64,000 nucleotides of DNA from Bradyrhizobium sp. PSBB068 (GCA_016839165.1 CP069300.1:4960001-5024000), one strand, 5' to 3'. Shown: positions 8,980 through 18,060, counted from the first letter of the stretch. Translations and numbers: made by a program. Notes: a model not told the origin generated them from the letters alone.

Positions 8980-9756
8980 TTACCGTCCCTTGTAATTTGG
9001 CGTCCGCTTCTCGACGAACGCATTCAGCCCTTCCTGGCAGTCCTCCGTCGAGGCGACCACCACGAAGCTTTCCGCCGTGTTCTCCACCGAACGGCGGAAA
9101 TCGGCGTCGACCGCGCGCATGAAGGCATCGCGGCCGATCTTCATCACGATCGGCGATTTCGTTGCCAGCTTCCCTGCGATCTCGCGAGCACGCTCCAGCG
9201 CCGTCCCCTTCGGCACCACCTCGCTGAGCAGGCCCATTCGATGGGCGGTCGCGGCATCGAAGGGCTCGCCGAGGAACAGGGGGCCGAACGCCTGGTGCTT
9301 GCCGACCAGTCGCGGTAACTGCACGAAATGGATCGCCGGGATCAGGCCGACGTCGATCTCGGGATAGCCGAAGGTCGAGCCGTCGCCCGCGACGATCATG
9401 TCGCAGGAGATCGCGATCGTCATGCCGCCGGCCCGCACCGCACCGTCGATCGCTGCGATCGTCGGCTTGCCCATGCGGTACTGCGTATCGTTCAGCGCGA
9501 AATACAGCCGCTCGAGGAACTTTTTGGTCTCGATCGCCGGCTTGCCCCTGACGATGTCGAGGTCGAGGCCGGCGCAAAACACCTTGTGGGCGCTGCTGAT
9601 GATGACGGCGCGCACCGCGTCGTCATCGCGCGCCTTCGCCAGCGCCGCCAGCAACGCATCGATCAAGGGGATGCTGAGCGCGTTGACCGGCGCGCGATCC
9701 AGCACGATCTCCGCGATCCGGTTGCTGACCGAGTAACCAACGAGGTCCGTGCTCAT
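8980..9756 (-). CDS. Enoyl-CoA hydratase/isomerase (crotonase family)
   Basis: A 258-residue crotonase-fold protein. The oxyanion-hole segments are SAHKVFCAGLDLD and AIDGAVRAGGMTIAISCDMIVA. In the position of the second catalytic Glu of hydratases the sequence has PEIDVGLIPAIH, so hydratase activity is plausible but isomerase or hydrolase cannot be excluded. The start overlaps the stop of the upstream CoA-transferase by ATGA. It lies second in the minus-strand CoA-ester block. Confidence 0.9.
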   Translation of the reverse strand: MSTDLVGYSVSNRIAEIVLDRAPVNALSIPLIDALLAALAKARDDDAVRAVIISSAHKVFCAGLDLDIVRGKPAIETKKFLERLYFALNDTQYRMGKPTIAAIDGAVRAGGMTIAISCDMIVAGDGSTFGYPEIDVGLIPAIHFVQLPRLVGKHQAFGPLFLGEPFDAATAHRMGLLSEVVPKGTALERAREIAGKLATKSPIVMKIGRDAFMRAVDADFRRSVENTAESFVVVASTEDCQEGLNAFVEKRTPNYKGR

Positions 9757-10979
9757 GATGTTTTGCCTCCTGTCATCGCCCTGGCCTGCCGCACCGCGCC
9801 CGACATCAGCAAGCCGTCGATCTCCGCGGAGTCAAGTCCAGCTTCCATCAGCACAGCACGGCTGTCCTCTCCGACGTCCGGCGCGGGACAAAGATCATCC
9901 TCGGACAGGCTCGCGATCCCCGGCGTCCGCGGCGAATAGACCGCGCCGACACCGGGCGTATCCTGGCACACCGACGCCCTGGTCGCCTCGACGTGCGGAT
10001 TGCGCAGCCATTCGCCGGGGTTGAGAATCCGCTCTGCGATGATATCGGCCGCGTGCAGCGCCTTGAGCCAGGCATCCGTCGGCTGGGTCAGGAACACCTC
10101 GCGCAGCTGCGGGATCAGCGTGTCCGCCGCGTCGGCGCGCCGGGCAAAGTCGGCGAAGCGCGGATCGCTTGCGAGATCCTCGCGCGCGATTGCACTGCAC
10201 AGCCGCTTGTATTGCGGCTCGTTCACCAACGTCACCATCATCCAGCCGTCCTGCGTCTGGTAGGTGCCGGCCGGCACATTCAGCGCCCGCGGCGTGCCGC
10301 CCTCGAGGATGAACTCGGCGACCTTGTGCCCCAGCAGCGCGGACGTCGACTGGCAGAGATTGACGTCGATCCAGCGGCCGGTGCCGACCGTCGCGCGCGC
10401 GAACAGAGTCGTCGCGATGGCCTGGAATGCGTAGACGCCGGTGACGACGTCGGAAATGGTCGTACCGACCCGATGCGGCACGCCATCGGTGCCGACATTG
10501 ACCGAGACCAGCCCGGAAAAGGCCTGCGCGACCGAATCCGAGCCCGGTCGCTTCGAGTACGGCCCACTCTGCCCGAAGCCGCTGACCGACAGATAGACCA
10601 GACCCTTATTGTCGCGCGACAGGCTCTCATAGCCGAGCCCGAGCCGCTCGGCGACGCCAGGTCGGAATCCCTCGATGAGCACGTCGGCCTCGCGTGCCAG
10701 CCGCTGGGCGACCGCGATCCCGTCCTTGTGCTTCAAGTCGAGGCACAGGCTGCGCTTTCCGCGGTTGTACACTGCCGACAGCGTCGTGTGATTGCCGTAG
10801 GTCGTGCCGAGATAGCGCGACCAGTCCCCCTCGGGCGGCTCGACCTTGATGACGTCGGCGCCATAGACCCCGAGCAGCATCGCGCAATAGGGCGAGGCGA
10901 TCCCCTGCCCGAAATCGAGCACCTTCAGCCCGCGATACGGCGCCTCATGCGTCGGCGTCAACTTGCGTTCGCCCGCCAT
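9753..10979 (-). CDS. Family III CoA-transferase (CaiB/BaiF type), second copy
   Basis: A 408-residue family III CoA-transferase beginning YRGLKVLDFGQGIASPYCAMLLGVYGADVIKVE, with the likely catalytic Asp at D148 in PGSDSVAQAFSG. It is clearly diverged from the enzyme at 6427. It heads the short minus-strand run that ends with the CitE-like lyase and is overlapped by the hydratase gene. Being downstream of the Liv transporter genes on the same strand, it could receive the CoA group for an acid taken up by that system. The acceptor is unknown. Confidence 0.9.
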   Translation of the reverse strand: MAGERKLTPTHEAPYRGLKVLDFGQGIASPYCAMLLGVYGADVIKVEPPEGDWSRYLGTTYGNHTTLSAVYNRGKRSLCLDLKHKDGIAVAQRLAREADVLIEGFRPGVAERLGLGYESLSRDNKGLVYLSVSGFGQSGPYSKRPGSDSVAQAFSGLVSVNVGTDGVPHRVGTTISDVVTGVYAFQAIATTLFARATVGTGRWIDVNLCQSTSALLGHKVAEFILEGGTPRALNVPAGTYQTQDGWMMVTLVNEPQYKRLCSAIAREDLASDPRFADFARRADAADTLIPQLREVFLTQPTDAWLKALHAADIIAERILNPGEWLRNPHVEATRASVCQDTPGVGAVYSPRTPGIASLSEDDLCPAPDVGEDSRAVLMEAGLDSAEIDGLLMSGAVRQARAMTGGKTS

Positions 10980-11006
10980 TTATCCTCCCACGTCTTACTA
11001 AGAGCC

Positions 11007-11723
11007 CTACAACGCCAGATAGCGCTGCCGGATGTTGTCGTTGGCCTTCAGCTCTTCGATGGAGGATGTGTAGACGATCTGCCCCTTGTCGATAACCGTC
11101 GCGTGGCTCGCAAGGCCAAGGCAAAAATGCATGTTCTGCTCGGCGATCAATACTGTGGCACCGGTGCCACGGAGCTGCCGCAGCAGCTCGCCGATGCGCT
11201 GCACGATGATCGGCGCCAGCCCCTCGCTCGGCTCGTCCAGCAGCAACAGCACCGGATTGCCCATCAGCGTGCGGGCGATCGCCAGCATTTGCTGCTCGCC
11301 GCCGGACAGCCTTCCCGCAATCCGATGCCGCAGCGGCTCCAGCAGTGGAAACACGTCGTAGACACGCCGGATCGACCATTCATCCTCGCCGTCAGGCCCC
11401 TTCTTCTGGCCGATCACGAGATTGTCCTCGACCGTGTGCTCGGGAAAGATCTGGCGATCCTCCGGCACGAAGCCGAGCCCGGCCCGCGCGATATGATGCG
11501 GCCGCATCCCCGACACCACCTGGCCACGGAGGCTCACCTTGCCTCGGCGCGCCGGTGCAAGGCCCATGATGGCCTTCATCGTGGTCGACTTGCCGGCGCC
11601 GTTGCGGCCGAGCAGCGCCATGGTCTCGCCCTTCCGTACGGAGAGGTCGACGCCGAACAGGATCTGGCTGGTGCCGTAATAGACGTTGAGGTTCTCGACC
11701 TGCACCACCGGCTGCGCGCTCAT
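11007..11723 (-). CDS. livF: Branched-chain amino-acid-type ABC transporter ATPase LivF
   Basis: A 238-residue ABC ATPase with Walker A GRNGAGKST, signature LSGGEQQ and Walker B LLLLDEPSEGLAP, the last typical of LivF. It is the last gene of a complete livKHMGF set and overlaps livG by ATGA. It energises import in the cytoplasm together with LivG. In this group such transporters often carry aromatic or aliphatic acids and amides instead of amino acids; the flanking CoA-transferase and CoA-ligase genes point the same way. Confidence 0.94.
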   Translation of the reverse strand: MSAQPVVQVENLNVYYGTSQILFGVDLSVRKGETMALLGRNGAGKSTTMKAIMGLAPARRGKVSLRGQVVSGMRPHHIARAGLGFVPEDRQIFPEHTVEDNLVIGQKKGPDGEDEWSIRRVYDVFPLLEPLRHRIAGRLSGGEQQMLAIARTLMGNPVLLLLDEPSEGLAPIIVQRIGELLRQLRGTGATVLIAEQNMHFCLGLASHATVIDKGQIVYTSSIEELKANDNIRQRYLAL

Positions 11724-12478
11724 GCCACCACTCCCGCATGGTCGTCACTGCCGAGATAGGCCTCGATCACTGCTTCATTGCTGCGGATCACGTCCGGCGT
11801 CCCGGTCGCCAGGATCCGGCCGTAGCACAGCACGACGATTTTCGGCGCTATCTTGAACACGATGTCCATGTCGTGCTCGATGAACACGACCGTGATCTTC
11901 TGCTTCTCCCAGAGCTCGCGCACCTTGTCGATCATGCGCCAGCGTTCCTCGGTACCCATGCCCGCGGTCGGCTCGTCGAGCAGCAGAACCTTGGGCTCGA
12001 GCACCAGCGCGAGCGCGATATCGAGCAGCTTCTGGTCGCCATGCGACAGTGTCGCCGCGGTCATGTTGCGCTTGCCGGCAAGGCCAAGCAGCTCCATCGC
12101 ATGCTCGGCGCGGTCGCGCGTCTCGGCCAGAGGGAAGCGGCGATGCATGACGCCGGCGCGGCGCTGATCGGCACAGACCGCGGCCAGCATCGTCTCCTCG
12201 ACCGTCAGCGACGGGAAGATGCTCGCAACCTGGAAGGCGCGGCCGATGCCATGGCGCACGATCTCCGGCGGCGCCTTGCCCGCCAAGTCGATGCCATTGA
12301 GCAGGATCTGCCCGGCGTCCGGCCGCAGCGCCCCCGTGATCAGGTTGAAGAAGGTGCTCTTGCCGGCGCCGTTGGGGCCGATCACGGCGGTGAGCGAACC
12401 ATCGGCAAAGTCGAGCGAGACGTTGTCGGTCGCCTTGACGCCGCCAAAGGATTTCGAGAGGGCCCGAATCTCCAGCAT
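11720..12478 (-). CDS. livG: Branched-chain amino-acid-type ABC transporter ATPase LivG
   Basis: A 252-residue ABC ATPase with Walker A GPNGAGKST, signature LSHGDQK and Walker B LLLDEPTAGMGTEE; the variant LSHGDQ signature and the long C-terminal helix (VIRSNEAVIEAYLG) are typical of LivG. It begins two bases after the livM stop and overlaps livF. It forms the ATPase heterodimer with LivF under the LivHM channel. Confidence 0.94.
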   Translation of the reverse strand: MLEIRALSKSFGGVKATDNVSLDFADGSLTAVIGPNGAGKSTFFNLITGALRPDAGQILLNGIDLAGKAPPEIVRHGIGRAFQVASIFPSLTVEETMLAAVCADQRRAGVMHRRFPLAETRDRAEHAMELLGLAGKRNMTAATLSHGDQKLLDIALALVLEPKVLLLDEPTAGMGTEERWRMIDKVRELWEKQKITVVFIEHDMDIVFKIAPKIVVLCYGRILATGTPDVIRSNEAVIEAYLGSDDHAGVVA

Positions 12479-12480
12479 GG

Positions 12481-13500
12481 CTAACCGCGCCCCTCTCCGC
12501 GACGCTGCGCGAGCCGCTCGACGACAAAGTCCATCAGGCCCTTCCGCAAGCCGATGGCAAAGAACAGGATCACAATGCCGAGCACGATGCCGTGATACTC
12601 GGTCAAGCGCGTGACGGTGTCGTTGAGGATCAAGAGCAGCACCGTGCCGACCATTGGCCCGAGGAAGGTGGTCACGCCGCCGAGCATGTTGATGAAGATA
12701 CCTTCACCGGAGACCGTCCAGTAGGCGAATTCGGGATAGGCGCCGGAGACGAACAGCGCCATGATCATGCCGCCGGTCGCGGCGAACAACGCCGCCAGCA
12801 CAAAGATCGTCAACTTCGCGCGCCAGACATCGATGCCGATGAAGCTCGCCCGCGTGGCGTTGTCGCGGATCATGCGCAGCGTGTAGCCGAACGGCGACTG
12901 CGCGATCTGGCGCATCAGCAGCAGCCCGATCACCAGTAGCGCGCAGCTCGTGATGTAGAGATGCAGATGGTTGGACAGGTCGATGCCGAGAAACGGCGGC
13001 CGCGGGATGCCGCCGCGCAGGCCCTGGTCGCCACCGGTCAGCGATTGCCATGACAGGATGGTCGAGTGGATCAGCATCTGGAACGCGAGCGTGACGAAGG
13101 CGAAGTAGATCTCCTTCAGCCGCACGCAGATCGCGCCGATGACGACGGCGACCAAGAAGGTCATCGCCAGCGTCGCGACGAAAGCCACCGGGATCGGGAC
13201 GCCGGTCTTCTGCATCATCAGGCCGAAGCCATAGGCGCCGAGGCCGAAGAACATGCCGTGCCCGAACGAGATCAGTCCGGTGTAGCCGACCAGGAGATTG
13301 AGCGACGTCGCGAACAGTCCGTAGGCCGCGCAGCGGATCACGAAATCGAGCAGCTGTTTGCTGCTGAACACCATTGGCAGCAGCGCCAGCAGGGCAAAGG
13401 CGATCAGCGCGATCAGCACGTCGCGATAGCGCTGCGGCCTGGCGTCGATCCGAGGCACCTTGAGGGGCTGCGCGCCCTCTCCGGCCTGCAACTCGGTCAT
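12481..13500 (-). CDS. livM: Branched-chain amino-acid-type ABC transporter permease LivM
   Basis: A 339-residue permease with eight or more hydrophobic helices and the LivM signature NLLVGYTGLISFGHGMFFGLGAYGFG. The cytoplasmic coupling region RMIRDNATRASFIGIDVWRAKL contacts the ATPases in this family. The start ATG overlaps the livH stop by ATGA. A long cytoplasmic N-terminus precedes the first helix at about residue 27. Confidence 0.94.
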   Translation of the reverse strand: MTELQAGEGAQPLKVPRIDARPQRYRDVLIALIAFALLALLPMVFSSKQLLDFVIRCAAYGLFATSLNLLVGYTGLISFGHGMFFGLGAYGFGLMMQKTGVPIPVAFVATLAMTFLVAVVIGAICVRLKEIYFAFVTLAFQMLIHSTILSWQSLTGGDQGLRGGIPRPPFLGIDLSNHLHLYITSCALLVIGLLLMRQIAQSPFGYTLRMIRDNATRASFIGIDVWRAKLTIFVLAALFAATGGMIMALFVSGAYPEFAYWTVSGEGIFINMLGGVTTFLGPMVGTVLLLILNDTVTRLTEYHGIVLGIVILFFAIGLRKGLMDFVVERLAQRRGEGRG

Positions 13501-14408
13501 GCGACCTCCTTGCCGAACAGGCCGGTCGGACGCGACACCAGCACAATCACCATGAAGAGGTACATCAGCCCCTCGGTGAACAGCGGAAAGCCGAGCGAGC
13601 CGAACGAGCGGATCAAGCCGATCAGCAGCGCACCGATCAGGGCGCCCAGGATCGAGCCCATGCCGCCGATCACGGTGACGATGAAGGACTCGATCAGAAC
13701 CGAGAAACCCATGCCCGGCGTCAGCGAACGCACCGGCGCGGCCAGAGCTCCGGCCAACCCCGCCAGCATGCCGCCGAGCGCGAACACGCCGCCGTAGATC
13801 AGCCCGGTGTTGATGCCGAGTGCCGAGACCATGCCGGGATTATGCGCCGCCGCGCGGATCACCTTGCCGATCCGGGAACGCGCCAGTCCCAGTCCGAGAA
13901 CCGCGGCCGCTGCGAGCGCCACGCCGATCAGCAACAGGTAATACGGCGGCACCACGCCGCCGGCGATGAAGAGCGGCGGAACCTGGAACGCGGCCGGCAT
14001 GCCCATCGACTTGAATTCAGGTCCCCAGATCATGCGGACGACGTCGTCGAAGATCAGCACGAAGGCGTAGCAGACCAACAACTGCATCAACACGTCGCGG
14101 CCGTAGACCCGGCTCATGAATACGCGCTCGAAGATCAGGCCGAGGATCGCGGTGCCGGCGGCGCCAGCCAGGATCGACAGCGCGAAGCTGCCGGTGAGCT
14201 GATAGGCCGTCATCGCGAAATAGGCGCCGAACATATAGAAGGCGCCGTGGCTGAAATTGACCACCTTGAGCACGCCGAAAATCAGGGTCAGCCCGACGGC
14301 GACGAGAAACAGCAGCATGCCGATGATCAGCCCGCTGGTGGTCTGGGTCACCAGGCAAGCGGGGCTGACGAAGCAACTGGCAAGCGCGTCGAGGTCCACG
14401 GGAATCAT
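13497..14408 (-). CDS. livH: Branched-chain amino-acid-type ABC transporter permease LivH
   Basis: A 303-residue permease with the LivH-type segment GLTLIFGVLKVVNFSHGAFYMFGAY and coupling region GKVIRAAAHNPGMVSALGIN. It forms the membrane channel with LivM. It follows livK after an 87-base gap that contains a 9-base-pair hairpin and a 12-base palindrome, which may lower expression of the membrane part relative to the binding protein. The start is the ATG 11 residues before the first hydrophobic segment. Confidence 0.93.
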   Translation of the reverse strand: MIPVDLDALASCFVSPACLVTQTTSGLIIGMLLFLVAVGLTLIFGVLKVVNFSHGAFYMFGAYFAMTAYQLTGSFALSILAGAAGTAILGLIFERVFMSRVYGRDVLMQLLVCYAFVLIFDDVVRMIWGPEFKSMGMPAAFQVPPLFIAGGVVPPYYLLLIGVALAAAAVLGLGLARSRIGKVIRAAAHNPGMVSALGINTGLIYGGVFALGGMLAGLAGALAAPVRSLTPGMGFSVLIESFIVTVIGGMGSILGALIGALLIGLIRSFGSLGFPLFTEGLMYLFMVIVLVSRPTGLFGKEVA

Positions 14409-14456
14409 CCATTACGGCGGGCCGCAACGCCGGCGCGCGACAAACATCAAATGGGA

Positions 14457-14484
14457 GGCGGAGGCAGTCGAGTGCGCCTCCGCC
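14457..14484 (-). terminator. Intercistronic hairpin between livK and livH
   Basis: A perfect 9-base-pair inverted repeat (GGCGGAGGC with GCCTCCGCC, 10-base loop) lies just after the livK stop, with a 12-base palindrome CCCGCATGCGGG at 14484-14495 directly abutting that stop. There is no T-run on the minus strand, so complete termination is unlikely. RNA 3'-end stabilisation of livK or partial attenuation before livHMGF is more plausible. Confidence 0.5.
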
Positions 14485-14495
14485 CCGCATGCGGG

Positions 14496-15755
14496 TCAGG
14501 TGTAGCCCTTACTCTTCTTCCACTCGGCTTCGAGTTCGAAGATGGTCTTCCAGTCACCGGCCTTCATATCGAGCACGTAGGGCTCCTGCGGGATCGTGGT
14601 GCCCCAGCCGATCGCGTAGCCAACCAGCGTGCGGTCGTCGGCGCGCATGGTGACGGTGCCATCGGCGCCGAACGGGCACTTGATGGTCAGTCCGGTCAGG
14701 ACCTCGGCGAGCTTCTTGCCGTCGGTCGAATTGGCCTTCTTGGCCGCCTCATTGAGGAACATGACCGCGGTCGCGTTCTGCCACGACCAGTTGGTCGGGT
14801 ATTCGTTGTACTTCGACTTGTAGGCATCGCCCCAGGCGGCATTCTCCGGCGTCGGCGGGAAGGTCTTGATGTAGCGGTCGCCGGAATGGATGCCCTTGGG
14901 CAGGTTCTTCACCACCGTGAGCGCGGTGTAGTCGGCCATGTTGACCGCGAACACCTCCATCTGGGTGAACAGCGCGTAGATGTTGGCCTGATCGATGTAG
15001 GAGGTGAGATCGCCGCCCCACAGGCACGAATACATCGCCTGCGGCTTGGCCTGCAGGATCTTGGTCACGACCTCGGTGTAGTCGGGCTGGAACAGCTTCG
15101 GCCAGGACTCGCTGATGATCTCGACGTCAGGCGCGAACTTCTTCAGGTACAGCACGAACTCGCCGGTGGTATCGCGGCCATAGGCATAGTCGGGCGAGCA
15201 GGTCGCCCACTTCTTCAGCCCCTTGGCCTTGGCGATGCCTGCCGCGTAACCCGCACCGATGATCGAGTCGTGGATGCCCTGCCGCACGCAGCGGAAGGCG
15301 TTCGGAATGTGCTGCTTCGGATCAGCCGTCAGCGACGATGCTTCCGAGCAGGTATGGATGCAGAGCACGCCGAGATCACGCGCGACCTCGTGAACTGCGA
15401 ACGATCCCGATGACGCCTCGCCGTCGAGCAGCATCTCGCAGCCGTCGGTGTTGACGAGCTCGCGCGCGATCCGCGCGGCTTCTTGCGGCTGCCCTTTGGA
15501 ATCGCGGATCACCATCTCGATCTGCCGTCCGGCAAGGCCGCCGGCCGCATTGACCTTCTCGACTTCCAGCATCACCGCGTTGCGCGAGGATGTGCCGAGC
15601 TGCGCGACGCGCCCCGACAGAATCGTCGGCATGCCGATCTTGATCGTCTTGGCCTGCGCGCGCGCCACCCATGGCGCAGCAAAGGTCGCCGCACCGGCGC
15701 CCATGAACGCAAGCGTCGCGCGCCGGCTGATGCCCGGTTTCCGGGTCCTGTTCAT
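14496..15755 (-). CDS. ABC transporter substrate-binding protein (LivK type) with Tat-like signal
   Basis: A 419-residue periplasmic binding protein of the type I fold. The leader contains SRRATLAFMGAGAATFAAP, a twin-arginine-like signal, before mature TIKIGMPTILSGRVAQLG. It is the first gene of the Liv operon and therefore nearest the promoter, which faces the acyl-CoA ligase operon. Length and the C-terminal region are typical of binding proteins from amide and aromatic acid importers of rhizobia. Folding before export (Tat) is unusual but known for this family; Sec export cannot be excluded. Confidence 0.9.
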   Translation of the reverse strand: MNRTRKPGISRRATLAFMGAGAATFAAPWVARAQAKTIKIGMPTILSGRVAQLGTSSRNAVMLEVEKVNAAGGLAGRQIEMVIRDSKGQPQEAARIARELVNTDGCEMLLDGEASSGSFAVHEVARDLGVLCIHTCSEASSLTADPKQHIPNAFRCVRQGIHDSIIGAGYAAGIAKAKGLKKWATCSPDYAYGRDTTGEFVLYLKKFAPDVEIISESWPKLFQPDYTEVVTKILQAKPQAMYSCLWGGDLTSYIDQANIYALFTQMEVFAVNMADYTALTVVKNLPKGIHSGDRYIKTFPPTPENAAWGDAYKSKYNEYPTNWSWQNATAVMFLNEAAKKANSTDGKKLAEVLTGLTIKCPFGADGTVTMRADDRTLVGYAIGWGTTIPQEPYVLDMKAGDWKTIFELEAEWKKSKGYT

Positions 15756-15859
15756 ATTCCCCTCCCTATCGGGTTCGCGTTCCCAAAATCCCTGTCGGAG
15801 ATCGTGCCGTCTCCGTGACCGCGATGTTTTCAGAGCAAGGGGGGTGACGTCAAGCCAAA

Positions 15860-15884
15860 GATGAATTACGAGTCATAATTCATC
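15860..15884. promoter_or_regulatory. Inverted-repeat operator candidate in livK / CoA-ligase divergent region
   Basis: A perfect dyad, GATGAATTA and TAATTCATC separated by seven bases, lies in the 170-base region between the divergent livK and acyl-CoA ligase starts. It is AT-rich against a GC-rich background and about 40 bases from the ligase ATG. The TetR regulator encoded second in the ligase operon is the natural candidate to bind it, since TetR proteins usually bind dyads of this size near their own operons. Binding is inferred. Confidence 0.55.
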
Positions 15885-15925
15885 CAGGGAGAAAACCGGC
15901 GCCGGAATCGGCCCGACGGACGCAA

Positions 15926-17422
15926 ATGATCAATCTTTCCAGCTTCATCGCATTCCATGCCAGGCGGACTCCGGATCGCTGTGCGCTGAAATATCGCGGC
16001 GAGAACGTCTCTTATGCGGATTTTGACCTGCGCATCCGCCAGGTCGGCAGCTGGCTCGTGTCATGCGGGATTGCGCCGGGCGATGTCGTCGCGGTGCTGA
16101 TGAAGAACAGCACCTCCTTTCTCGAGCTGGTGTTTGCAACAAGCCATATCGGCGCGGTGTTCCTGCCGATCAACTATCGGCTGTCGGCCGATGAGGTCGG
16201 CTACATCGTCGGCAATTCCGGCGCGCGGCTGCTGGTCGCCGACGAGGAATTTGCCGCGATCGTAACCGGCGGCGCGCCGGTGGTGCTGCTGGGTGAAGTC
16301 GCGCAGTCCAGCGTCACCAACCTCGCGCCCGACATCGCGCCGGCACCGATCCATGTGCGGCAGCCACGCGATTTAATGCGGCTGATGTACACCTCGGGCA
16401 CGACTGATCGCCCCAAGGGCGTGATGCTCACCTACGAGAACATTTACTGGAAATCCGCCGACCAGACGCTGGTGCTCGGGCTTAACTCCGAGACGCGGCT
16501 GCTCGTGGTCGGCCCGCTCTACCATGTCGGCGCGCTCGACCTGCCAGGCATCGCCGTACTCTGGCATGGCGGCATGCTGTGCATTCATCGCAACTTCGAG
16601 CCCGAACCGGCGCTCGCCGCGATCGAGCGCGAGAAACTGAACGCCGCGTGGTTTGCGCCGGTCATGACAACGGCGCTGCTCACCTGCCCAAACCGCGAAC
16701 GCTACGATGTCGCCAGCCTGCAATGGGCGATCGGCGGCGGCGAGAAGACGCCTGAGGTCCGCATCCGCGCCTTCTCGGACTATTTCAGGAATGCGCGCTA
16801 CATCGATGCCTACGGCCTCACCGAAAGCTGCGGCGGCGACACTTTCATGGATGCCGGCCGCGAGATCGAGAAGATCGGTTCGACCGGCCGCGCCATCGCC
16901 CATGTCGAGATCGAAATCCGCGACGACGCCGGCAAGCGCCTGCCGGCCGGCCGCAATGGCGAGATCTGCCTGCGCGGTCCGAAGGTGACGCAGGGTTACT
17001 GGAAAGATCCCGAGAAGACCGCGTCCGCCTTCTTCGGCGACTGGTTCCGCACCGGCGACATCGGCTATCTCGATGAAGACGGCTTCCTCTATCTGACCGA
17101 TCGCAAGAAGGACATGATCATCTCCGGCGGCGAGAACATCGCCTCCTCCGAGGTCGAGCGCGTCATCTACGAAATGCCTGTAGTGCGCGAGGTCGCGGTG
17201 ATCGGCTTGCCGGACGAACGCTGGGGCGAGAAGCCGGTCGCCATCGTGGTTCTGGCCGACGATGCCAGGCTCGATCTGTCTGATCTGATCGATTTCTGCC
17301 GCGCACGACTCGCTGCCTTCAAGGTGCCGAGGCAACTCATCCTCCGCGACAGCCTGCCGCGCAATCCATCCGGCAAGGTTCTCAAACGCGTGCTCCGCGC
17401 CGAACTCGAGGCCACCGCATGA
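15926..17422 (+). CDS. Acyl-CoA synthetase / AMP-dependent CoA ligase
   Basis: A 498-residue adenylate-forming enzyme. The AMP-binding P-loop-like motif YTSGTTDRPKG is at residues 155-165; further motifs are DAYGLTES, FRTGDIGYLDEDG and the hinge TDRKKDMIISGGENI, with the C-terminal catalytic Lys in PRNPSGKVLKR. Members activate free carboxylic acids with ATP and CoA. It starts the operon with TetR, dehydrogenase and monooxygenase genes, and overlaps the TetR gene by ATGA. The chain length or ring type of the substrate cannot be read from the sequence. Confidence 0.93.
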   Translation: MINLSSFIAFHARRTPDRCALKYRGENVSYADFDLRIRQVGSWLVSCGIAPGDVVAVLMKNSTSFLELVFATSHIGAVFLPINYRLSADEVGYIVGNSGARLLVADEEFAAIVTGGAPVVLLGEVAQSSVTNLAPDIAPAPIHVRQPRDLMRLMYTSGTTDRPKGVMLTYENIYWKSADQTLVLGLNSETRLLVVGPLYHVGALDLPGIAVLWHGGMLCIHRNFEPEPALAAIEREKLNAAWFAPVMTTALLTCPNRERYDVASLQWAIGGGEKTPEVRIRAFSDYFRNARYIDAYGLTESCGGDTFMDAGREIEKIGSTGRAIAHVEIEIRDDAGKRLPAGRNGEICLRGPKVTQGYWKDPEKTASAFFGDWFRTGDIGYLDEDGFLYLTDRKKDMIISGGENIASSEVERVIYEMPVVREVAVIGLPDERWGEKPVAIVVLADDARLDLSDLIDFCRARLAAFKVPRQLILRDSLPRNPSGKVLKRVLRAELEATA

Positions 17423-18060
17423 CACAAGCGACATCCGCCAAGGTGACGAAGCTCAACCGGGTCGAGCGCAACGCCTGGACCAAGCAGAAGATTTTCGACG
17501 CCGCGACCAAGGTGGTCGGCAAATACGGCTATGCCGAAGCCTCGGTTGCCCGTATCACCGAAGCCGCCGGCGTCGCGCAGGGCACCTTCTACAATCATTT
17601 CGAAAACCGGCAGGAGCTGCTCGATCAGCTGCTGCCGAAGATCGGCCTCGACATGGTCCGCTTCATCCATGCGCGCACCGGCACCGCCAGCGAAGCCCGG
17701 CAGGAGATCGAGCGCTTCAGCGCCTTCTTTGATTTCATCCGCGAGGTGCCGGAGTTCCTGCGCATCCTCAATGAAGCCGAGTTCTTCGCACCGACCGGGT
17801 ACCAGAAGCACTTTGACAACATCTCGAATGCCTATGTCCGGATCCTCCAGCGTGCGCGCGCTGCCGGCGCTACCAACACATTCAGCGACGAGGAATTCGA
17901 GGCCGTCGTCCAGGTCCTGATGGGCGCGCGCGGCTATCTCAGCCGGCGCTATTCCTACTCCGAGCAAGGCGTTACCGCCGTGCCCGACTATGTCATCACG
18001 GCCTACCAGAAGCTGGTCACGCATGGCCTGTTCAACAGCAACGTAGGGAAGAAGCGATGA
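17419..18060 (+). CDS. TetR/AcrR-family transcriptional regulator
   Basis: A 213-residue regulator. The N-terminal helix-turn-helix spans about residues 18-65 (KIFDAATKVVGKYGYAEASV then GVAQGTFYNHFENRQELL), followed by an all-helical ligand domain. It is translationally coupled to both neighbours by ATGA overlaps. TetR proteins of this sort commonly repress their own operon and release on binding an acyl-CoA or substrate; the inverted repeat at 15860-15884 is the best candidate operator in the window. Confidence 0.92.
   Translation: MTQATSAKVTKLNRVERNAWTKQKIFDAATKVVGKYGYAEASVARITEAAGVAQGTFYNHFENRQELLDQLLPKIGLDMVRFIHARTGTASEARQEIERFSAFFDFIREVPEFLRILNEAEFFAPTGYQKHFDNISNAYVRILQRARAAGATNTFSDEEFEAVVQVLMGARGYLSRRYSYSEQGVTAVPDYVITAYQKLVTHGLFNSNVGKKR

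Noticed and set aside
9993..11759. 588-residue plus-strand frame across the CoA-transferase and livF
   Set aside because: Antisense to two well-supported genes, Arg/His-rich low-quality composition, no domain.
13842..15413. 523-residue plus-strand frame over livH and livK
   Set aside because: Shadow of the Liv genes, no ribosome site or conserved motif.
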